Shown: positions 24,645-31,217 of the stretch, piece by piece
Layout: the number at the start of each line of letters is the position of its first letter
How positions within the stretch are numbered: the stretch's first letter is position 1
Source of the DNA: Sipunculus nudus
Lineage: Eukaryota > Annelida > Sipuncula > Golfingiida > Sipunculidae
Length of the DNA stretch: 64,000 nt
Assembly: GCA_026874595.1 (NCBI GenBank)
Contig: CM049316.1
Span: 51,347,676-51,411,675 of the forward strand
Direction of reading: 5' to 3'
The notes under the pieces: generated by a model
Database searches by the model: none
Told to the model about the DNA's origin: nothing
Seen by the model: the letters and a program-made list of their open reading frames with translations, nothing else
Made by a program: the position numbers and the translations under genes

Positions 24645-24810
24645 GTAAGTAAATAATGATTAAACAACTATGTTTCCTATTAAAATCTTGTTAATTGTTA
24701 CTTGTGTAAGAGAAGGACACTTCATTGTCTTAATAGGCCAAGTGAAATTATATGTAAGTAAATAATGATTAAACAACTATGTTTCATATTAAAATCTTGT
24801 TAATTGTTCC
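24600..24810. repeat. ~105-bp tandem duplication of exon end plus splice donor
   Basis: Bases 24600-24700 (AGAGAAGGACACGGCATTGTCTCAATAGGCC ... TTGTTAATTGTT) recur at about 24709-24809 with few changes. The duplicated block includes the last ~45 bases of the ninth C48 exon and its GTAAGTAAATAATG donor. The second copy has an in-frame TAA (GTCTTAATAGG) in the exon frame, so it would not extend the coding sequence. Confidence 0.9.
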
Positions 24811-24839
24811 TACACAAGTAATTGTATCCCCAGACAAAG

Positions 24840-25946
24840 TCGGGATACTAGGGTTTCATATTTAAAAAATATTTCACTGATCTTTTTCAAACTTTACATT
24901 TGTATAGATATAGGTAAGGGGACGAAGCCTATTTAAAATGGGGTCATGACCTATGCTAGGAGAGTGACCTTGACCTTGAATAGGTCCATTTTTGCTGAAA
25001 ATAACACAAATTCTTAAATATCTCAAGTAAGCTTGCATGGACTGGTCCAAAAATCAAGGTGACCGAAGATCTTGGATAGCCTTGTGATATACCGGAAACT
25101 GGTGGCGCCATCTATTATCCTTTTCTTGTTTTTACGCCTTTTAATACCCCCATAATTGCCACTTGATAGTACGGTAAGCATTATAAGTCAAAAACTAATG
25201 GACAGATTTCTTTCATATTATGCACATGTAGAGAGATGGGTTATGGGATGAGGTCTATTTACATTTGGGTCATAACCTTTACCATGAGAGTGGCCTTGAC
25301 CTTTAATGTGTCCATATTTGGTGAAAATCTCACACCTCTTATGATATCTCCAGTGTTTATAGCCATATTGATTTCAAACGTGACTTATGTATGGCCCACC
25401 ACTAAAGTAATAACCCTATAGGTTCTAGGGTCATGAGGTCAAAGGTCAAGGTCACTGGACTCGCATCTTAAAAGATACTGTGGATGCATTTTAAGCCAAA
25501 CTTTCATCCCAGGTCTTCCATCTTGCACATATAGTTCATCTGCCAATAGAGGAAGACCCGTATCAATTTTGAGGTCACAAGGTCAAAGGTGAAGGTCACA
25601 GGAGCCATCTGTCCAAAAATTAGTTTCTGGATGATAATTCCTGCTTTTATTGATGTATGGATTTCAAACTTGACTTGTATATGACCCATTGGAAAAGCAA
25701 GACGCGAATTGATTTTGGGGTCCTGAGGTCAAAGGTCAAGGTCACAGGACACATCTTTAAAAAGATTGTGGATGCACTTTCAGCCAAACAATTCATCTCA
25801 GACATTTCATCTTGCACATATAGTTCACCTGCCAAGAGTGGAAGACCCCTATCAATTTTGAGGTCACAAGGTCAAAGGTGAAGGTCACAGGAGCCATCTG
25901 TCCAAAATTAGTTTCTGGATGATAATTCCTGCTTTTATTGATGTAT
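24840..25946. repeat. Dispersed repeats with AGGTCA blocks, including a 289-bp tandem duplication
   Basis: The first part (to about 25140) is a relative of 15861-16240. From about 25430 the sequence carries GAGGTCA-AAGGTCAAGGTCAC blocks. A ~289-bp unit occurs twice: the block from CTTGCACATATAGTTCA to TTCCTGCTTTTATTGATGTAT lies at about 25523-25657 and again at 25812-25946. The second copy is cut at ATGTAT, where the virus-like element starts. No gene was seen. Confidence 0.8.
25941..25946. other. Candidate left target-site duplication ATGTAT
   Basis: The last six bases of host repeat before the element. Polintons make 6-bp duplications on integration. The matching copy should be found at the right end beyond the window; until then this is inference. 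Confidence 0.35.
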
Positions 25947-26330
25947 ATTAGTAGTGTATGTAACTATTTGGCCCATTTTTTGGGAAAATTTGGCCCATTT
26001 TTAGCCCTATTTTGATTGGTGGGGAGTTTGGCCCATTTTGAATCCTGGCTTCTGATTGGTCAATAGGGTGGGCTTCTCATGCATATTAATGAGCTGGTGT
26101 GACGTCACGAGAGTGAGCGTCCTCTGGCGGCGGGACGATAAATTATTAATGAAAGTGTTAATGACGGGTTGGTTTTGATTAATGCCGGGTGTCGCCCCCT
26201 GGTGGTATGATGAGAAAGCATTAATGAAAGTGTTAATTGACCGGTTGGTTTTAATTAAGGCAGCGTGTCGCCCCCTGGCGGCGTGATGGAAAATTATTAA
26301 TGAGTGGTCGGATCATTTGGTTTTTAAATT
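25947..26330. repeat. Left terminal region of the element (candidate terminal repeat)
   Basis: Starts ATTAGTAGTGTATGTAAC directly after the broken host repeat. It holds three TTTGGCCCATTTT motifs (25967, 25989, 26027), ATTGG/CCAAT boxes (about 26013, 26054), an octamer-like ATGCATATTAATGAG (26080-26094), a perfect CRE palindrome TGACGTCA (26100-26107) and two and a half ~75-bp direct repeats (26145-26219, 26220-26295) with GTCGCCCCCTGG. Whether it is an inverted terminal repeat cannot be tested, since the other end is not in the window. Confidence 0.6.
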
Positions 26331-27170
26331 ATTTTATAATGTTTGATTTAACTATTGATTTTTGCATTTGGAATGATGTTTTTGGAATTTGAGCGTTTTA
26401 TTTTCACATAAATGTGTTTTTCAGGATACCTTTTTAAAAGTTTTTCATATTTTATTCGCGTTTTTGCGTTTTTCTATTGTATGTTTTTCATTATTTTTCT
26501 TTTTTTATAACGTTTTTTGCTAAAATTGTGGTAAAAATGCAACTTTAGTATTTATTTTTTTACGTTTTTTACTTTATAATGCCATAATTGCGAGTTTTGA
26601 GGTTAGTTTTTTAACTGTTTACATTTTATTTTTTCACTTTTTAAGCTTTTGAGTTTAATTTTTTTCTTTTTATGAAATCTCGAAGGAAACTTTTTTGTAT
26701 TTAATTTCCACATTTTTTAAACTTTTAGGGTTGTATTTTCACATCCTAAATGTTTTAGGGGTAATTTTTTTCTAAGCATTCTTGCTTCTGACATATTTTT
26801 ACATTTGCATTCTTACACAGTTTCACTTTTTTTTCACACAGCAAACCAACATTTTCTTTCACTCCCCCATTCACGTAGGAAGACAACCAAAAGATTTGAA
26901 AAAGGTTTAAATTATTTTAATTACTAACTGAAAGTGCCCTGCTCTGAATTATGTTATTTGTGTCTGTTTTGCGACGAGTGTTCTTCTTTTTGTACTGTTA
27001 TGTAATATGTTAAGTTTGCGGGAAATGTTGTGTTCTTCTTTTTGTTCTAACTAAAAATGTTATAAAAAATAAATGTCCTTAGGCTCCCCTCAATACGCAG
27101 GGGCTTCTTAATACTGATTTTTTAAAAGCTTAAATAACGTCCACTGGCACAGTATACACATATTTAAAAA
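26330..27170. other. T-rich non-coding stretch
   Basis: More than 800 bases of sequence rich in TTTTT runs on the plus strand (A-rich on the minus strand), without a gene. It separates the terminal repeats from the left minus-strand gene pair. It would be the 3' UTR side of that locus. Confidence 0.6.
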
Positions 27171-28226
27171 CTAAGAAAAGTTAAAGTCTACTCGTATTCT
27201 GTGGCGATCTTCTAATTGGTACATGGAAACCTGCACATGTTCGGCATTTTGAAGCAAATCCAGCACGAGGGATGCTGCACGTAACGGGGTGCTGGAAACG
27301 TTCTCAAACCCTTCAATTTGTATCTCGTCCTCTAGGTTTTCGTTTCCAGCATCTGCAAAAGTGCTGCCAACGCTTTGATCAAAATCATTCTGTCCACTGG
27401 CGATATCACTTGTTCCAGCATTCTGTAAGCCGCCCGGCGGATTTTCAGGTACGTTTGCCGGTCCACCACTGTAGATTTCATGCGCCAGTCTTTCGTACTC
27501 CAGGTCAGCCTGGCCGAGAGTTCCATCAGTTCCCCAGGTATATCCCGACAGCCACTGGTGATTAAACTGCTGGGTGTTTTGGGGCGGGGTTCCTGGAGGA
27601 GTGAAAGGGGAGAATGCTCTTTGTGGAGTTGTTCGCCGCATGGGCTCAACAACTCCAACTGGTCTAATGTTTCTAGTGGTGGGGCTGTTGCTGGAAGGGG
27701 AGGCTGGGGGATCGTAAAACACGACAGGTACTGGTGGGGAAGGGGAGCGGGATCGAATGGTGGTGGGGGTATTGGGGAGTAAGGCGGAGGCGAGGTTTTG
27801 ACCAGTGGCTGATGGAGACTCACCCGAGGTACTGCTGATGGTGACGGTGGTCGTGGTGGTGCAGCTACGTGTGTTGCTTCTTCTTGGTTTTCTTGGTGCA
27901 CCAGGGCAGGAGCATACCACTTGAATGGCTTGGCTTGGGGTGCATGGATCTGCTGACCTGTGTGGACTTCTGTCACGGCATTCTTGGCTGTCGTTGCCCC
28001 GCCACCGGGTTGTATCGTTGATGGTAGGGGTATTGCTGCCTTCGTGTGGGTACAGCAGCTCTCTTCTTGCACCAGTTCTTTCATGGTGTTGTCTATTTCT
28101 TGCGACGAAATAGGTTGACTGAATTGTGTTCTCGGTAATGTGTCTACCCGTTGATTGCTCTTTTTCATTCTCTTGTCTTTCTTCAACTTCCAGCAAGCCA
28201 GCAGAGTCTTGAGCCCCATTATCCAT
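27171..28226 (-). CDS. Left-end minus-strand ORF A, 351 aa, unknown
   Basis: Starts at the ATG at 28226 (MDNGAQDSAGLLEVEERQ), the first start after a TATA-like TATATCTA on the minus strand at about 28303-28310. The protein is rich in Pro, Ser and Thr in its middle (SRSPSPPVPVVFYDPPASP) with an acidic tail (ENLEDEIQIEGFENV) and a final hydrophobic/charged segment. I do not recognise a family. It overlaps a second long frame on the same strand. The first eight codons fall in the triplicated segment, so truncated 5' ends of this gene recur at 38197 and 48193. Position at the extreme left of the element suggests an early or accessory function, which is inference. Confidence 0.6.
   Translation of the reverse strand: MDNGAQDSAGLLEVEERQENEKEQSTGRHITENTIQSTYFVARNRQHHERTGARRELLYPHEGSNTPTINDTTRWRGNDSQECRDRSPHRSADPCTPSQAIQVVCSCPGAPRKPRRSNTRSCTTTTTVTISSTSGESPSATGQNLASALLPNTPTTIRSRSPSPPVPVVFYDPPASPSSNSPTTRNIRPVGVVEPMRRTTPQRAFSPFTPPGTPPQNTQQFNHQWLSGYTWGTDGTLGQADLEYERLAHEIYSGGPANVPENPPGGLQNAGTSDIASGQNDFDQSVGSTFADAGNENLEDEIQIEGFENVSSTPLRAASLVLDLLQNAEHVQVSMYQLEDRHRIRVDFNFS
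27332..28219 (-). CDS. Left-end minus-strand ORF B, 295 aa, overlapping ORF A
   Basis: Starts at the second ATG, 7 nt downstream of the ORF A start (ATGGATAATG), in another frame (MGLKTLLACWKLKK). Stays open for 295 codons inside ORF A. It has a basic N-terminus, a proline-rich middle with a PPPY-type WW-binding or late-domain-like motif (KTSPPPYSPIPPPPF), and a C-terminal stretch that looks helical (TYLKIRRAAYRMLEQVI and ILIKALAALLQMLE). Leaky scanning could express both. No family was recognised. The frame could be open by chance in proline-rich DNA, but the structured C-terminus speaks for a real protein. Confidence 0.45.
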   Translation of the reverse strand: MGLKTLLACWKLKKDKRMKKSNQRVDTLPRTQFSQPISSQEIDNTMKELVQEESCCTHTKAAIPLPSTIQPGGGATTAKNAVTEVHTGQQIHAPQAKPFKWYAPALVHQENQEEATHVAAPPRPPSPSAVPRVSLHQPLVKTSPPPYSPIPPPPFDPAPLPHQYLSCFTIPQPPLPATAPPLETLDQLELLSPCGEQLHKEHSPLSLLQEPRPKTPSSLITSGCRDIPGELMELSARLTWSTKDWRMKSTVVDRQTYLKIRRAAYRMLEQVISPVDRMILIKALAALLQMLETKT

Positions 28227-28766
28227 CTTTTGACAGGCGTGTATTTCGGCAAACGAGCAAAATCTTATGGCGTGAAGTGGCGAGTGTGGCATGAGCCGGG
28301 TAGATATAGCCGTGTGGGTTGTGACAAAACCATTGTAGGGCAGGGGTAGACAAGTGTTGTGCGGGACCATGATTCAAACACAAGCAACCAATCAGCTCAC
28401 AGCATTCAATCCTGCACACCCCTTACTGAATACAATGAGAACGGTCGTGTGTGAAATGAACTTTATTCCGGAAGACCAATGGGAAAATTATACTGCGCAT
28501 GCGCAAACGGAAAATAACTGGAAAAACACCTTAATACAAAACTGCGCATGCGCAACCGGAAACAAACGGGAACATTACCTTAAACTAGTAAAATATATAA
28601 TATTTTAACTTTTAAAAACACCTTATAAGCTGATCTGAACATTACAAATATATTTTTACATGTTTTCCTTGATAAAACTTAGCAGTTTTAATGTTCCCTT
28701 CACCGCAATTCGGGTGGTAGTTATTAGGGCGATAGTGGTCAGTAGCCCACCCGCCACCGCTTTCAG
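28227..28766. promoter_or_regulatory. Control region with two NRF-1-like palindromes (copy 1)
   Basis: Lies between the start of ORF A and the end of the 523-aa gene. Contains CCAAT (28387, 28475), CCGGAAG (28468-28474), perfect palindromes TGCGCATGCGCA at 28494-28505 and 28543-28554 each followed by an A..CGGAA ETS-like site, and a minus-strand AATAAA (28461-28466). It most likely holds the promoter for ORF A/B and the 3' processing signal of the 523-aa gene. An 84-codon plus frame here is regarded as fortuitous. Same block at 38222-38761 and 48218-48757. Confidence 0.6.
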
Positions 28767-30338
28767 TCATTCCTCATCACTGTGGTTGCACACCTTCTCA
28801 TTATCCTTCTGTTTAATGTACAATCTTTTGCACGTTCCACAGGCGCCATTGTACTTGGACGGGAGCATAATGTTGACAGCTTGTTCGATTTCATGGTTCA
28901 TGCCTGGAATAGAGATGGCTTTAATGAGTTCCACCATGTTGTTGAGGGTGAAGTATTGCTCTTGGTAGCGTACCACAATTCCTATGCTACCGTCAAATTT
29001 TGAGTGGGTGTACATGATCATTTGATAATCTGGATCGTAACACCAAGAGAAACGTTCACCGTTTTCACCTATCACATCCCACACTCTTACACACACATCT
29101 GCACTGGTGTCATTTCCCCGTTTTACAGCCATGAAACCAGAGCTATCGATGTAGGCGTTTTGGTTTGAGCGTTTGTTGTTGGCGGCTAGCGCCATCATTT
29201 CCAGTGCTCTAGGACACAACATTCCTTTGGCGACTATTTTGTCTAGACCGACTCCCTTCCACACATCTTCATTTACTTCTTTGACCACGCCATGTTCTGT
29301 CGGCCTTTCTTCTCTCCATTTTTGGGCCAGGAAGTAACGTGTTTTGGGGACAAGGAGGCCTGTCACATTTCCAGTTCCCAGGTCCAGTTTTATTTCGTCT
29401 TGACGGACCAGGATGAATTCATCCGTTACAAAGAGAGCCACTTCCATTCTGGCTTTCCAATAGGGATATTCCTGTGATCCTGTAAAATAACGGTAACCTC
29501 TTGTTCTCTTTTTTCTTTTGTCTGTGGTTACCATGACAGTTTCTGGAAATTTCTTCTGGTTCAGGAGGAGAAGGGTGTGGCACATGAGGTTCAAGCGGTA
29601 CTGTGTGTTTGGAATCCTGAGGCCGTGGTTACAGGCGTTGTGGATCGGGTCTAGGTACTCTTCAAGCAGGTAAACAAATGGCGTTATTCGTGGTGGGTTC
29701 CAGGATCCACGAGGTACATCTTTGGGTCTTTTCTTGGAATCTGCCACAATGTCATGACCTCTCTCATACAGTTTGTCGAGTGCATTGGACATTTTTCTTT
29801 TGTGTTCTTTGAACAAGACATCTTCCCACATGCCTGACATAAAATGGCCTTTGTCATAGTCGTCTTCATCGGAAGAGGAGGAGGACAAGGAGGTGGAGGA
29901 AGGAGTAGTAGTAGTAGTAGTACCTCCCACGTCTTCACAGGGGTAGTTTACAGGTTCGGCTTCTTTTTTGCACATTTCTTCAGTGACAGGAACTGTCTTT
30001 TTCATGTAGCAGTTAAACAAGGTATCTAGTGGGCTTGGTGCCACTTGACTAGATTCCATCCACTGGGCCACTTTCTCCATGTCATATTTCCTTTGGGCTT
30101 CATGGATGGTTATTTCTGTATCTTCTTCTTCTTCTTCTGCTCCGTTGTCTACTTGCGTGTTCTGGTCTTTGTTTTCCTCAAATTTAACTGTGATTGGCTC
30201 CATGTCATTACCGCACCTAGCAAAATCGTCTTCCAATAAGGTGGACTGGGGGTTGGGGGGTCTGTCGCACTGGTCGTCGGGATCAATGCTGGAGATGGAA
30301 ATGTGATCAGATTGTGTTTCGTTGCCGCTCTCTTCCAT
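28767..30338 (-). CDS. Minus-strand 523-aa early protein, possible DNA-binding protein (copy 1)
   Basis: ATG at 30338, about 50 nt after a minus-strand TATAAAAC box. The N-terminal ~170 residues are acidic and low-complexity (EEEEEDTEI, a TTTTTTPSSTSLSSSSSDEDD run), then a folded region of about 340 residues follows (DPIHNACNHGLRIPNTQYRLN, YPYWKARMEVALFVTDEFILV, SSGFMAVKRGND, WCYDPDYQMIMYTHSKFDG). It ends with a small Cys/His cluster (CGTCKRLY ... VCNHSDEE) that could bind zinc. It is transcribed divergently from the polymerase. The layout (acidic Ser-rich head, folded C-terminal part, placement next to Pol) recalls the single-stranded DNA-binding proteins of adenovirus-like replicons, but I cannot confirm homology. 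Confidence 0.75.
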   Translation of the reverse strand: MEESGNETQSDHISISSIDPDDQCDRPPNPQSTLLEDDFARCGNDMEPITVKFEENKDQNTQVDNGAEEEEEDTEITIHEAQRKYDMEKVAQWMESSQVAPSPLDTLFNCYMKKTVPVTEEMCKKEAEPVNYPCEDVGGTTTTTTPSSTSLSSSSSDEDDYDKGHFMSGMWEDVLFKEHKRKMSNALDKLYERGHDIVADSKKRPKDVPRGSWNPPRITPFVYLLEEYLDPIHNACNHGLRIPNTQYRLNLMCHTLLLLNQKKFPETVMVTTDKRKKRTRGYRYFTGSQEYPYWKARMEVALFVTDEFILVRQDEIKLDLGTGNVTGLLVPKTRYFLAQKWREERPTEHGVVKEVNEDVWKGVGLDKIVAKGMLCPRALEMMALAANNKRSNQNAYIDSSGFMAVKRGNDTSADVCVRVWDVIGENGERFSWCYDPDYQMIMYTHSKFDGSIGIVVRYQEQYFTLNNMVELIKAISIPGMNHEIEQAVNIMLPSKYNGACGTCKRLYIKQKDNEKVCNHSDEE

Positions 30339-30533
30339 TTTGCTCTGTGCTCAAATGCGAAGTGAAGGGTAAAGCGTAGTTGCGGTGTTTTATAGAGTCA
30401 AACCGGAAGCAAGGTGGGAAAACTCATTACGCATGCGCGGACCTCCCGGAAGCCACACGGAAAAACTGCACTGATCCCAGCTTATTTAAAGCCCCAGTGT
30501 TGCCCGCCCGCGGGTTTTTCCACGCAAGCAAGA
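30339..30533. promoter_or_regulatory. Divergent early promoter (copy 1)
   Basis: A minus-strand TATAAAAC (30387-30394) serves the 523-aa gene and a plus-strand TATTTAAA (30483-30490) serves the polymerase transcript, 44 nt before its ATG. Between them are ACGCATGCGCGG (30429-30440, half-match to the NRF-1 palindrome) and CCGGAAGC ETS-like sites (about 30403, 30446). Identical arrangements occur at 40337-40531 and 50330-50524. Confidence 0.7.
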
Positions 30534-31211
30534 ATGACGTTCAACAGCGACACCGGGCCTTTTTCTGTGACACTCCAAAGGGAGAGTATGTTCAACAAGT
30601 TCAGGAAAAAGGGAATTTCTTTGAAAATTCAACCAGATTTACAAAAGTTGGACCAAATGAAACCATACAATGCTTTGTATGCCGTGTTCGAACCTTTGTT
30701 AAAAGAATGGAAAAAGGACAATCCGGCAAACACCTACATGCAAGTCAACATGACATCGCCCGGATTGCAAAACAAAGCCTTCAACACCAAATGGTTGATT
30801 AAAGAGGACCTGACCTTAGAATACATTATGACACAAGTCGAGAAAACCCTCAACAGCAACGAGTCTTTCAAGTTAGACCAAGATTTTGAACTGGAGCTGA
30901 AATCGGTAGAATTGCCACAAATTTCAGGTTCACCCAATTACTCTTTGGAAGAATTGATCAAAGCTAACCCACATACGTATGTAGACCCTGGCCACTTTAA
31001 CACCACATTTTTGACACAAGATTGTTTTATTGCTACCGTGGTATTTATGTGCTGGATGGAAGATAACACAAAGTTAAGAGGAATAAAAAGAAAAAGAGGG
31101 GAAAACGTATCTTTGAGAAGGGAGAGACCACTTACTGGCAAAGAAATATCATTATGGGTAGAGGAAATTTCCCGTGTGAAAAAAAAGCTAAAGTTGCAAC
31201 AACCTTCGTAA
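30534..31211 (+). CDS. N-terminal module of the PolB gene, 225 aa (copy 1)
   Basis: Starts at the ATG 44 nt after TATTTAAA (MTFNSDTGPF). Residues about 45-140 (KPYNALYAVFEPLLKEW, then MQVNMTSPGL, LTLEYIMTQVEKTLNSNESFKL) resemble the N-terminal region found fused to PolB in animal Polinton and adintovirus polymerases. It ends at TAA 31209-31211 in the same reading frame as the following polymerase frame. An A8 run at about 31178-31185 (slippery A AAA AAG) lies just before; from there the minus-one frame continues open for about 40 codons. So this is probably the first part of one polymerase gene split by shifts or decay, not a separate protein. Confidence 0.65.
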   Translation: MTFNSDTGPFSVTLQRESMFNKFRKKGISLKIQPDLQKLDQMKPYNALYAVFEPLLKEWKKDNPANTYMQVNMTSPGLQNKAFNTKWLIKEDLTLEYIMTQVEKTLNSNESFKLDQDFELELKSVELPQISGSPNYSLEELIKANPHTYVDPGHFNTTFLTQDCFIATVVFMCWMEDNTKLRGIKRKRGENVSLRRERPLTGKEISLWVEEISRVKKKLKLQQPS

Positions 31212-31217
31212 CCGTGC

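Noticed and set aside
28354-28608. 84-codon plus-strand frame repeated at 38349 and 48345
   Set aside because: It lies across the NRF-1-like palindromes and AT-rich 3' sequence, has no domain, and is better explained as a control region.
30380-30802. 140-codon frame overlapping the start of the polymerase N-terminal module
   Set aside because: It covers the divergent promoter and is out of frame with the recognisable module; the ATG at 30534 fits the TATA box better.
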